Part shown: in pieces, positions 36,910 through 45,281 of the stretch
Layout: the number at the start of each line of letters is the position of its first letter
Numbering within the stretch: position 1 is the stretch's first letter
Origin: Haloimpatiens sp042688525
GTDB lineage: Bacteria; Bacillota; Clostridia; Clostridiales; Clostridiaceae
NCBI RefSeq assembly: GCF_042688525.2
Contig: NZ_JBHWAB010000001.1
Location: forward strand, 1,364,001 to 1,428,000
Direction of reading: 5' to 3'
DNA length: 64,000 nt
The notes under the pieces: model-generated
The model's database searches: none
What the model was told of the DNA's origin: nothing
What the model saw: only the letters and a program-made list of their open reading frames with translations
Made by a program: the position numbers and the translations under genes

Positions 36910-37308
36910 TTATTTTTTTAGTGTTCCAACAATAGGAAGATTGGATAATTTATTTTTTGATTCTCCATGACAAGATAAATATTCACTTGATAAATTTTTA
37001 CCAGATACTAATCCAAAGTGAGTTCCTCCACCCCATTTTGCATTAAAACTTACATCATATACGATTCCATCTATGGCTACGTATGCAGGTTTACCTTGTG
37101 AGCCATCAAAATTAGAAAGTTCATCAATTGTAAATTCTCTTCGATTTATAGGAGTTAATATCTTATATATTTTTTCTAAATTATGCTTCATAAGTTTTTT
37201 GTAAAAAGTTTTTTGTCTTGAAAATTTACTTAATGTCATCATCAATTTATAATGTTCTGCTTGAATATAAAGGTTAAAGAGTTGTTTAGATGTAGTTTGA
37301 TTTTTCAT
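36910..37308 (-). CDS. Cytochrome b5-like heme-binding domain protein
   Basis: 132 residues. Residues 57-132 form a cytochrome b5-like domain (REFTIDELSNFDGS, GKPAYVAIDGIVYDVS) with two candidate heme-ligand histidines, His97 (GGTHFG) and His114 (SCHGES). The first 55 residues are helical and charged and not part of the domain; there is no membrane anchor. It is the first gene of the hydrogenase operon, nine bases before the small subunit, so it may pass electrons to or from the hydrogenase. Members of this family may bind ligands other than heme. Confidence 0.85.
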   Translation of the reverse strand: MKNQTTSKQLFNLYIQAEHYKLMMTLSKFSRQKTFYKKLMKHNLEKIYKILTPINRREFTIDELSNFDGSQGKPAYVAIDGIVYDVSFNAKWGGGTHFGLVSGKNLSSEYLSCHGESKNKLSNLPIVGTLKK

Positions 37309-37449
37309 ATAAAAATCTCCTAAAAAATATATTCCTATAGATATATATGATAAGTTTATGCATAAAATTAAATAAATTTTAAATATAGACTAAAGGTATG
37401 AGAATTGATATTATATATATTGTGCTTATAGAAAAGGTGGTAAGGTTGA

Positions 37450-38376
37450 ATGAAAAATGTAAATATAATTAATCAATTTATGGTATTATTTTTAGTTATG
37501 GGTATTGGATATTATGGAAGAAAAAGAAATATTATAACTAGTGAAATGAATAAAGGTATGTCTCAACTTTTACTTAGGATAACATTACCTTTTATGATTA
37601 TTGTATCCTTTGATTATAAATTTTCACCGGAACTAATGTCAAATATAGTAAAAATATTAATATATTCTTTAATAATACATATATTTTTAATACCTTTAAG
37701 TAATATGTTTTATAATAAAGTTCCTAAAAATAAGGACAAGAAGGATATATTGAGATTTGTAACAGTATTTTCAAATACTGGGTTCATAGGTTATCCTGTT
37801 TTGGCAAGTATTTATGGTAAAGTAGGAGTTCTTTATGCTTCTATATTTAATATACCATTTAATGTGTTTATGTGGACCTTTGGGATTATGCTTTTTAGTG
37901 GAGATAAAAACGATAAGAGTTTAAAAAAGGTATTAGCTAATCCAGGAATAATAGCTGTTATTATTGGAACAATACTTTTTATATTTTCTATAAAAATACC
38001 GTATCCTATACAAAAAACTTTAGAAATAGTAGGTTCTATAACAACTCCTATATCTATGATAATAGTAGGAAGTATGCTTGCAGAGGTTAAGGTAAAAGAT
38101 GTTTTTGCAGAAAAATCTATTTACTATGCTTCTGTTTTAAGACTTTTAGTTATACCTTTTTTTATATTTTTAATTTTAAAACTTATGAAAGTAGATTCTT
38201 TACTTATTAATATATGTGTAATAGTAGAGGCTATGCCTGCAGCAGTAGTATGTTCTATTTTTGCAGAAAGTTATAATAAAAATCCTAAGTTTGCATCACA
38301 AAGTGTTTTTATAACTACGTTATTATCTGTAATAACTATACCTATTGTAATAATGTTTTTATCAAATTTTTCATAA
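37450..38376 (+). CDS. AEC (auxin efflux carrier) family transporter
   Basis: 308 residues with about ten membrane helices in two five-helix blocks and the family features GIGYYGRKRNIIT near the N-terminus and FSNTGFIGYPVLASIYG in the middle. Bacterial relatives export malate or other organic acids; the substrate here is unknown. It is divergent from the hydrogenase operon. The start ATG 37450 follows AAAAGGTGGTAAGG. Confidence 0.88.
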   Translation: MKNVNIINQFMVLFLVMGIGYYGRKRNIITSEMNKGMSQLLLRITLPFMIIVSFDYKFSPELMSNIVKILIYSLIIHIFLIPLSNMFYNKVPKNKDKKDILRFVTVFSNTGFIGYPVLASIYGKVGVLYASIFNIPFNVFMWTFGIMLFSGDKNDKSLKKVLANPGIIAVIIGTILFIFSIKIPYPIQKTLEIVGSITTPISMIIVGSMLAEVKVKDVFAEKSIYYASVLRLLVIPFFIFLILKLMKVDSLLINICVIVEAMPAAVVCSIFAESYNKNPKFASQSVFITTLLSVITIPIVIMFLSNFS

Positions 38377-38477
38377 TTGATGAGACATTTTGATTATTGT
38401 AATCTTAGTTACGAAATATACAAATGTTAAATTTTATTCTATAATTAGATATATAATGTAAAGTGTAAAATTTTTAA

Positions 38478-38759
38478 TTTAATTTTTGCAGATGAAAATA
38501 GTCGCTGCGGGAAATGGTATCTTGCTTAGAAACCTTTTACTTTAAAGATAATTAATAGTTAATAATGAATAATTAATAATTAAGGAAATTTTGCCTTAGG
38601 GCAAAATAACTAATATAATTAAAGATTTTTGCTAAAGCAAAAATTAACCTTCATTATTCATTTTTAATTATTAATTCTTAATTGATTTTAAATGTTTCTC
38701 ACGCAATATATTATTTTTCTTCGCTAGACAGTATTTTTTTACTGCAAAAGTTGAGTTAT
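38478..38759. mobile_element. MITE-like element 2 with nested palindromic insert
   Basis: The outer ends match element 1: the left contains CGCTGCGGGAAATGGTATCT, the right ends ACTGCAAAAGTTGAGTTATT. The inner unit (about 38551-38685) has TTAATAATTAATAATTAAGG-type words on the left, their inverse on the right, and two hairpins ATTTTGCC/GGCAAAAT and ATTTTTGC/GCAAAAAT between. No coding capacity. It fills the 403-base gap between the AEC transporter and the flavin reductase-like gene. Confidence 0.7.
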
Positions 38760-38779
38760 TAAAAATAGGAGGTATTAAT

Positions 38780-39286
38780 ATGGAAATAAATTATACTGAA
38801 AATTTACAAGAAGCATTTAAATATATACAAAAACAAGGTGCTTTTCTAACAGTTAAAGATAAAAATGGAAAAGTTAATACTATGACTATAGGTTGGGCTA
38901 ATATAGGATTTGAGTGGGGAAAACCTGTGTTTACAGTACTTGTAAGAAAACAGAGGTATACTCATGAGCTTATAGAAAATGCACAAGATTTTACTGTGTG
39001 CATACCACTAGATGAAGACATGAAAGAAGCTTTAAAGTTTTGTGGAACAAAATCAGGAAGAGATTTTGATAAATTTGAAGAATGCAATTTAAAAGTTGAA
39101 AATGGAAAGAAAGTTGAATCACCAGTAATAGGTAACTGTGGTTTAACATATGAGTGCAAGATAGCTTATAAGCATGAGATGAGTTCTAAGTTTTTAAGAA
39201 AAGATATAAAAGATAAATGGTATAAGGCTGAGGATTATCATGTAATATATTATGGTGAAATAGTAGATTGTTATATGAACAAATAA
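38780..39286 (+). CDS. Flavin reductase-like FMN-binding protein
   Basis: 168 residues of the split-barrel flavin reductase family (NTMTIGWANIGFEWGKPVFTVLVR, RYTHELI, FTVCIP, CGTKSGRDFDKF). Such clostridial proteins bind FMN; partners and substrates are mostly unknown. Ribosome site ATAGGAGGTATTAAT before ATG 38780. The MITE-like element ends 20 bases before the start. Confidence 0.85.
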   Translation: MEINYTENLQEAFKYIQKQGAFLTVKDKNGKVNTMTIGWANIGFEWGKPVFTVLVRKQRYTHELIENAQDFTVCIPLDEDMKEALKFCGTKSGRDFDKFEECNLKVENGKKVESPVIGNCGLTYECKIAYKHEMSSKFLRKDIKDKWYKAEDYHVIYYGEIVDCYMNK

Positions 39287-39362
39287 AGAACAAGTTCTAA
39301 ATATATTTTGTGTATTATACAATATATATGAGAACTGATTTAAGGGAGAGCATAATTAATTA

Positions 39363-40205
39363 ATGAATAATAGTGTTATTATCCCCTTTTATTTAGATGA
39401 ATATATTATAAATAATTTATATACTATAGTTATAGCTAAATTTGCTAAAATAGAAAGTGTTAATATAAAAGAACAGTCTATTATTAAATTTAGAACTCCT
39501 TTGAGTGATATATGCCATGGTAAATATATGCAGGGAGATTTAGATGTACAATATCTTAGTGAATTTTCCAGAAGAGAAGAAAAAATTTCTGTAATAATAT
39601 TAGTTCTATTAGAAATTATAGATATACTAAAATCAAATGATTTGTTGAAGTCTATTAAAAATCAACGGGATCTTATTAGTATAGAAGAAGGTGATTTTAT
39701 ACTATTTAATTGTAAATTAAAAAAAGATCCAGTAATTAAAAATATTGAAAATATAATAAATATTATAGAAACAGAAATTATGTTTTCTTTTGGTGAAGAT
39801 GATGAATGTAATAAAACTAAACAAGAAATATTAAAACAACTTAAAGTATATATAAATGATTATAAAGAGAATAGAAGTTTAAAATATATGGCACAATATG
39901 AATATGATACAAAAACAAGAATCGTTGTTCCACTTCAAGGAAAATATATGGAAGAAAACATTGAATATCTAATTGACGGAAATGTAACTATATTTGGAAA
40001 AGCTATAAAAGTAAATAGAGATAAAAGGAATAAAAAAATAGATATGTTGAGTGGAACATATTTGGATTATTTAGATGATAAGTGTTTTGAAGTATTCAAA
40101 AAACGATTTTTAAAAAATAGGGATTCTTTTAATGTAAATAATAAGAAAATTTTAGAAACAGAAGGTACATTAATAGAAATAATTCCTATTGCTATGTATA
40201 TATAA
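39363..40205 (+). CDS. Uncharacterised protein, possibly DUF6414-like
   Basis: 280 residues, soluble, with no signal or membrane segment. It starts MNNSVIIPFYLDEYIINNLY, a pattern that recalls DUF6414 proteins (IIP-YLD near the start and a C-terminal barrel-like region with VVPLQGKYMEENIEYL). Charged Lys/Glu-rich middle part. There is no strong ribosome site (AAGGGAGAG lies 15 bases before). No function can be given. Neighbours are a flavin reductase-like gene and a zinc-ribbon gene with its own promoter. Confidence 0.55.
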   Translation: MNNSVIIPFYLDEYIINNLYTIVIAKFAKIESVNIKEQSIIKFRTPLSDICHGKYMQGDLDVQYLSEFSRREEKISVIILVLLEIIDILKSNDLLKSIKNQRDLISIEEGDFILFNCKLKKDPVIKNIENIINIIETEIMFSFGEDDECNKTKQEILKQLKVYINDYKENRSLKYMAQYEYDTKTRIVVPLQGKYMEENIEYLIDGNVTIFGKAIKVNRDKRNKKIDMLSGTYLDYLDDKCFEVFKKRFLKNRDSFNVNNKKILETEGTLIEIIPIAMYI

Positions 40206-40239
40206 CCATTTTATCTATTTTGTATTAGTTTTGTTTATA

Positions 40240-40268
40240 TTGATTAACATAATTATACATGATATAAT
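40240..40268 (+). promoter_or_regulatory. Promoter of the zinc-ribbon gene
   Basis: TTGATT (40240-40245), 17 bases, TATAAT (40263-40268). The transcript would start near 40275 and carry a 90-base leader. Confidence 0.6.
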
Positions 40269-40280
40269 ATAGTAGTGAGT

Positions 40281-40344
40281 GGTTTAACATTTTAAAGATA
40301 CGTTACTCCTGGTTCCAGGGATAAGTGTTTTTAAGGTTAAATCC
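40281..40344 (+). other. Structured 5' leader of the zinc-ribbon mRNA
   Basis: GGTTTAAC (40281-40288) can pair with GTTAAATCC (40336-40344), closing a loop that holds a local hairpin TCCTG-GTTC-CAGGGA (40307-40320). The leader ends just before the ribosome site AGGAGGTG. It resembles no riboswitch class that I know. Confidence 0.35.
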
Positions 40345-40365
40345 TAGGAATTAGGAGGTGAAATT

Positions 40366-40533
40366 ATGGCAGATAAGAAATTAATCTGTGCAGATTGTGG
40401 TAAAGAATTCTTATTTACAGAAGGTGAACAACAATTCTATAAAGAAAAAGGATTTGAAAATGAACCAAAAAGATGTCCAGAATGTAGAAGAGCAAGAAAA
40501 CAACAAAGAAACCAAAATAGATCAAGATTTTAG
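40366..40533 (+). CDS. Small zinc-ribbon protein
   Basis: A 55-residue protein with a CxxC...CxxC zinc ribbon (LICADCGKEF and RCPECRRAR) and a basic C-terminus (RKQQRNQNRSRF). It belongs to the small zinc-ribbon family common in clostridia; the basic tail suggests RNA or DNA binding, which is unproven. Strong ribosome site TTAGGAGGTGAAATT. It has its own promoter, structured leader and terminator, so it is a single-gene unit, probably well expressed. Confidence 0.85.
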   Translation: MADKKLICADCGKEFLFTEGEQQFYKEKGFENEPKRCPECRRARKQQRNQNRSRF

Positions 40534-40547
40534 TTGTTGAAGCTAAG

Positions 40548-40578
40548 AGGCTATTGATATAAGTCAATAGTCTTTTTT
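40548..40578 (+). terminator. Terminator after the zinc-ribbon gene
   Basis: GGCTATTGA (40549-40557) with TCAATAGTC (40564-40572), one G-U pair, followed by six T. Confidence 0.8.
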
Positions 40579-40764
40579 ATTTGTCAAGTAAGCTATATGA
40601 ATAGAAATAGTTTATTTTGGAAAAATAAAATTCATATAAATTATTTTTCAAAAAAATATGTAAGGTGAGTTGATAATTTTTAACTTTATATATAAAATTA
40701 TAGTTAGAATAGGATATATTAAAATTTAATATATATGAGATTTTTGAGTTTAGGAGGTATGTTT

Positions 40765-41199
40765 TTGAAACAATGTGTAATATGTGGAAAACAAGGCGAA
40801 AAACATCATATTGTATTTAAAAATCAAGGTGGCTTAGATTTTCCATTAAATTATATATATCTTTGTTCTGAACATCATAGGGGAAAAGAAGGTCCACATA
40901 AAAATAGAAAGATAGATATTAAATACAAAGTGAATTTACAAAATAAATTGATTAATATATTAAAAAAAGATTATTATACTATGGAAGAAATAATGGAAAT
41001 ATTAAAAATAAACCCAAGACAAGCTAAAATGATTACAAAAGATTTTTCACGATGTAGGGAAGGATATAAGCGAAAAGATATTATAAAAAGGCTAATGGGT
41101 AGAAGATTTTATCATGAGTTTATGTTAGATAAGTATTATGATGAATCATGGAATATTTTCGAAGATGAAATGATTGAATTAGAATTAAAGTTAAAATAA
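40765..41199 (+). CDS. HNH-like zinc protein, small
   Basis: 144 residues. The N-terminus has an HNH-like metal pattern: CVICGKQGEKHH, then CSEHHRG about 27 residues later, which would give the zinc ligands and the catalytic histidine pair. The C-terminal part is helical and basic, with a helix-turn-helix-like stretch (TMEEIMEILKINPRQAKMI). TTG 40765 is the best start (AGGAGG seven bases upstream); ATG 40759 lies too close to that site. Stand-alone proteins of this type occur outside phages; nuclease activity is an inference. Confidence 0.6.
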   Translation: MKQCVICGKQGEKHHIVFKNQGGLDFPLNYIYLCSEHHRGKEGPHKNRKIDIKYKVNLQNKLINILKKDYYTMEEIMEILKINPRQAKMITKDFSRCREGYKRKDIIKRLMGRRFYHEFMLDKYYDESWNIFEDEMIELELKLK

Positions 41200-41218
41200 C
41201 GAAGTATGAGGGAATTTT

Positions 41219-41794
41219 ATGAAAATAGTATGTATTGGAGATAGTATAACTTTTGGGTATGGGATTGCAAAAGAATACAGATGGAGTGAAATTGTAAAAA
41301 ATACACTAAATATAAATATTATTAATAAGGGTATAAACGGAGATACTACTGTGGGCATGCTCTCTAGATCATATAAAGATGTAATTCTTAATAAACCAGA
41401 TAAAGTTATAATTATGGGTGGAACTAATGATTTTATTAGGGGACATTCTTATAAAACTGTTGAAAAAAATATTTTAGAATTAACAAAGGAAGCTTTACAT
41501 AATAAAATACAACCTATTATAGGAATTCAAATTCCGACATATTCACAGTTAGCTTTAAAAAAGTGGGCAAGTAGTATTAATTATGATAAAGTAAATGAGA
41601 AAATACAGACTTATAGACAAGAGATTATAGAATTTACTACTAAACAAAATTTGAAATATATAGATTTCTATAAAAATTTTATTAATGAATGTGAATTACA
41701 TAATATAAATGAATATTACGTAGATGGTATACATCCAAATAAAGAAGGACATAAAATTATGGCACAAAGTGCTATAAAAGTGTTAGGCGTTTGA
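41219..41794 (+). CDS. SGNH/GDSL-family esterase or lipase
   Basis: 191 residues with the family blocks in order: GDSITFG (catalytic Ser), GINGDTT (Gly), GGTNDF (Asn) and DGIHPN (Asp and His). No signal peptide, so cytoplasmic. Typical substrates are acyl or acetyl esters; the real one is unknown. It follows the HNH-like gene by 19 bases and precedes rarA by 16, so the three may be one operon. Confidence 0.88.
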   Translation: MKIVCIGDSITFGYGIAKEYRWSEIVKNTLNINIINKGINGDTTVGMLSRSYKDVILNKPDKVIIMGGTNDFIRGHSYKTVEKNILELTKEALHNKIQPIIGIQIPTYSQLALKKWASSINYDKVNEKIQTYRQEIIEFTTKQNLKYIDFYKNFINECELHNINEYYVDGIHPNKEGHKIMAQSAIKVLGV

Positions 41795-41810
41795 GGCATA
41801 GGAGGTACAA

Positions 41811-43088
41811 ATGAAACCGTTAGCAGATAGGATAAGACCTATTAAAATTGAAGATGTTGTTGGGCAACAACATTTATTACAAGAAGGAAAAATTTTAAAT
41901 AGAATATTAGGTTCTGGAAAAATAACAAATATGATTTTTTATGGGCCTCCTGGTGTAGGAAAAACAACAGTAGCTAATATTGTAGCAAAAGTGGCTAATA
42001 AAAATTTTTATAAATTAAATGCAACAAGTGCATCGCTTAAAGACATAAAAGATATAATACAAGAATTAGACAACATAATGAATGCTAATGGAATAGTATT
42101 ATATTTAGACGAAATTCAAAATTTTAATAAAAAGCAGCAGCAGTCATTATTAGAATTTATGGAGAATGGAAAAATAACGTTAATATCTAGTACTACAGAA
42201 AATCCATATCATTATATATATAAAGCAATTTTAAGTAGGTCTACAATATTTGAATTTAAACCACTTAAAAAAAATGATGTGATAACAGGAATGAGAAGAG
42301 CTATATCAATTGTTAATGATGAATTTAAAAATATAAACATACATTTTTTGCAACAAGCTTTAGAATATATTGCACAAGCTAGTGGTGGAGATTTGAGAAG
42401 AGCAATAAATGCAGTTGAATTGAGCATTTATTCTACAAATGCAGACGAAAATGGAAATATAATTATAGATGAACACATAGCTAAAGAATGTACTCAAACT
42501 AAGGTTGTTAATTATGACAAAAATGGAGATAATCATTATGATATATTGAGTGCTTTTCAAAAATCTATTAGAGGAAGTGATGTTGACGCATCATTACATT
42601 ATTTAGCACGGTTAGTTAAGGCAGGGGATTTAATATCTATTTGTAGAAGACTTTTAGTTATTTCTTGTGAGGATGTAGGAATGGCATATCCTAATGCTGT
42701 AGCTATTGTAAAAAGTTGTGTGGATACTGCAATGCAACTTGGATTTCCAGAAGCAAGAATTCCTTTGTCACAAGCTGTAATTCTTTTAGCTACAGCCCCA
42801 AAATCTAATTCTGTTCTTGTGGCTATAGATAAGGCTTTACATGAAGTTGATATCAAAGATGTAGGAGAAATTCCACCATATTTAAAAGATGCTCATTATG
42901 AAGGTGCAAAGAAAATGGGCAGAGGATTAGGGTATAAGTATCCACATGATTATAAAAATAATTATGTGAATCAACAGTATTTACCAACCAATATAAGGAA
43001 CAGTGAATATTATATTTCAGGTGACAACAAAGTGGAAAAAAAAATTAAATATTATTGGGATAGTATTAAGAATAGTAAAGATAAATAG
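41811..43088 (+). CDS. rarA: Replication-associated recombination ATPase RarA (MgsA)
   Basis: 425 residues of the clamp-loader AAA+ family, active at stalled replication forks. Start MKPLADRIRPIKIEDVVGQQHLL, Walker A FYGPPGVGKTTVAN, Walker B VLYLDEIQNFN, sensor SSTTENPYHYI. The C-terminal tetramerisation region (KAGDLISICRRLLVISCEDVG, PPYLKDAHYEGAKKMG) is complete. Ribosome site ATAGGAGGTACAA. Confidence 0.95.
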   Translation: MKPLADRIRPIKIEDVVGQQHLLQEGKILNRILGSGKITNMIFYGPPGVGKTTVANIVAKVANKNFYKLNATSASLKDIKDIIQELDNIMNANGIVLYLDEIQNFNKKQQQSLLEFMENGKITLISSTTENPYHYIYKAILSRSTIFEFKPLKKNDVITGMRRAISIVNDEFKNINIHFLQQALEYIAQASGGDLRRAINAVELSIYSTNADENGNIIIDEHIAKECTQTKVVNYDKNGDNHYDILSAFQKSIRGSDVDASLHYLARLVKAGDLISICRRLLVISCEDVGMAYPNAVAIVKSCVDTAMQLGFPEARIPLSQAVILLATAPKSNSVLVAIDKALHEVDIKDVGEIPPYLKDAHYEGAKKMGRGLGYKYPHDYKNNYVNQQYLPTNIRNSEYYISGDNKVEKKIKYYWDSIKNSKDK

Positions 43089-43123
43089 TTAGTATAGGAG
43101 AAATTATTTATCTTTTTTTATTG

Positions 43124-43185
43124 TTGACAAGAATACTCGGATTTGTTAATATGTATTTAGAAAGTAGAGTAAAGTACTCGACTTT
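43124..43185 (+). promoter_or_regulatory. iscR promoter with palindromic operator
   Basis: TTGACA (43124-43129), 17 bases, TAATAT (43147-43152). Just past the expected start lies AAAGTAGAGTA-AAG-TACTCGACTTT (43161-43185), a palindrome with one mismatch, probably the autoregulatory IscR site. A related ATACTCGGATT sequence lies in the spacer. Confidence 0.65.
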
Positions 43186-43199
43186 AAAGGAGTGATGTA

Positions 43200-43631
43200 A
43201 TGAAATTATCAACCAAGGGTAGATATGGTGTTAAGGCTATGGTAGATTTAGCCGTACATGATGATGAAAAACCTGTATCTATTAAATCTATATCCCAAAG
43301 GCAAAATATTTCAGAATACTATTTAGAACAGCTATTTTCGCCTTTGAGAAAAGCAGGATTAATAAAAAGCATTAGGGGAGCTCAAGGTGGTTATGTTTTA
43401 AATGCAAAACCAGAGGACATAACTATTGCAGATATTATGGAAGTTTTAGAAGGTCCTGTTGAGATTTCAAGTTGTTTAAAAGATCATTCTTGTAATAATA
43501 TTGATTGTTGTGCAACAAGGTTGCTTTGGAAAAAAATAAAAGAAAGTATAGATAATGTTACAAAGTCAGTTACATTAGTAGATATAGTTAATGATTATAA
43601 AAAAATTAATGCGTTAGAGGACAAGGAGTGA
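43200..43631 (+). CDS. iscR: Rrf2-family Fe-S regulator IscR
   Basis: 143 residues. N-terminal winged helix (MKLSTKGRYGVKAMVDLAVH) and a cluster-binding region with several cysteines (SSCLKDHSCNNIDCCATRLLW). It heads the iscR-iscS-iscU-mnmA operon and probably represses it according to Fe-S status. The stop overlaps the sequence just before the iscS start (six bases between). Confidence 0.92.
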   Translation: MKLSTKGRYGVKAMVDLAVHDDEKPVSIKSISQRQNISEYYLEQLFSPLRKAGLIKSIRGAQGGYVLNAKPEDITIADIMEVLEGPVEISSCLKDHSCNNIDCCATRLLWKKIKESIDNVTKSVTLVDIVNDYKKINALEDKE

Positions 43632-43636
43632 TATAC

Positions 43637-44825
43637 ATGAATAATAAGCAAATTTATATGGATTATTCTGCAACTACATATACAAAAGAAGAAGTATTAG
43701 AAGAGATGTTACCGTATTTTACACAGAATTTTGGAAATCCTTCTTCTATATATTCTTTATCAAGAGAAACAAAAAAAGCTATAGATTTAGCAAGGGATAG
43801 AGTCGCACAGGCTATTAATTGTGAAAGTAGTGAAGTATTTTTCACAGGAGGAGGTTCAGAAGCAGATAACTGGGCTTTGAAAGGAATAGCTTTTGCCAAT
43901 AAGAATAAAGGAAATCACATTATTACAACTAAAGTAGAACATCATGCTATACTTCATACTTGTGAGTTCCTAGAGAAAAATGGTTTTGAAGTAACATATT
44001 TACCAGTTGATGAATATGGCAAAATTAGTATTAAAGATTTGAAAAATGCTATAACAGATAAGACTATTTTAGTTTCTGTTATGTTTGCTAATAATGAAAT
44101 AGGAACTATTCAGCCAATAAAAGAAATAGGTGAAATTTGTAGAGAAAGAAAGATATATTTCCATACAGATGCGGTTCAAGCTATTGGACACGAAAAAGTA
44201 GATGTTAAGGAAATGAATATAGATTTACTTTCTATGGCTGCACATAAATTTTATGGACCAAAAGGAGTCGGAGTTCTTTATATAAGAAAAGGTATTAGAA
44301 TTGAAAATCTAATCCATGGCGGAGGACAAGAACGAGGAAGAAGAAGCAGGAACAGAAAACATTGCAGGTGTAGTTGGACTTGGAAAGGCTATTGAATTAG
44401 CAAATCAAAATTTGGAAAAAGATTATGAGAGATTAACAAAATTAAGAGATAAATTGATCAAAGGATTATTGGAAGTACCTTATACTAGATTAAATGGACC
44501 AGTAGGAAAAGATAGGTTAGCTGGAAATGTTAATGTCTGTTTCAAATTTATCGAAGGAGAATCTATATTATTGTTATTAGATGCAAATGGAATTTCTGCA
44601 TCTAGTGGTAGTGCATGCACTTCGGGATCATTAGATCCTTCTCATGTATTACTATCTATTGGTCTTCCTCATGAAATAGCTCATGGTTCTTTAAGATTAA
44701 CTTTAGGAGAAAAAACTACAGAGAAAGATGTAGATTATGTTTTGGAAGTAGTACCTAAAGTAGTAAAAAGATTAAGAGAAATGTCACCACTATGGGATGA
44801 TTTTTTAAAGAAAGGGGATAACTAA
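43637..44825 (+). CDS. iscS: Cysteine desulfurase; one-base frameshift in the middle
   Basis: Provides sulfur for Fe-S clusters and for MnmA. From ATG 43637 (GGAGTGATATAC) the frame is normal (YMDYSATTYT; PLP lysine in MAAHKFYGPKG) to HGGGQERGRR, then leaves frame because of one extra A at 44344-44345. The other frame continues AGTENIAGVVGLGKAIELAN through the active-site loop SSGSACTSGS to the stop at 44825. Without the extra base the protein has 395 residues, the normal NifS/IscS length. Given its expected importance and intact downstream half, a sequence error is likelier than real loss. Confidence 0.9.
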
Positions 44826-44827
44826 TT

Positions 44828-45253
44828 ATGATATATAGTGATAAAGTCATGGAACATTTTACTAATCCAAGAAATGTTGGAGAAATTTCAGATGCAAATG
44901 GTATAGGACAAGTGGGAAATCCAAAATGTGGAGATATAATGAAAATCTATTTAAAGGTTGAGAAAAATAAAATTGAAGATGTTAAATTCAAAACTTTTGG
45001 ATGTGGTTCTGCAATAGCATCTTCTAGTATGGCTACTGAGCTTATAAAAGGTAAATCATTAGAGGATGCTTGGGAACTAACAAATAAAGCTGTAGCAGAA
45101 GCTTTAGATGGACTTCCACCAATTAAAATGCATTGCTCAGTTCTTGCAGAACAGGCTATACATAAAGCAATAAATGACTATAGAATTAATCATAACTTAG
45201 AACCTTGGGATTATACAGAAAAAGATCCACATGAAGATGAACATCATGAATAA
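44828..45253 (+). CDS. iscU: Fe-S scaffold protein IscU/NifU N-type (first copy)
   Basis: 141 residues with the three scaffold cysteines in GNPKCGDIM, FGCGSAIAS and MHCSVLAEQAI. The C-terminus ends in a His/Glu-rich tail (DPHEDEHHE). Two bases after the iscS stop. A paralogue lies 1.2 kb downstream. Confidence 0.95.
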   Translation: MIYSDKVMEHFTNPRNVGEISDANGIGQVGNPKCGDIMKIYLKVEKNKIEDVKFKTFGCGSAIASSSMATELIKGKSLEDAWELTNKAVAEALDGLPPIKMHCSVLAEQAIHKAINDYRINHNLEPWDYTEKDPHEDEHHE

Positions 45254-45281
45254 ATATAAATTTTAAGATAGGTGATAACAT

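Noticed and set aside
36910..37308. A membrane cytochrome b subunit for the hydrogenase
   Set aside because: The protein is short, has no hydrophobic helices and shows a b5-like soluble domain instead.
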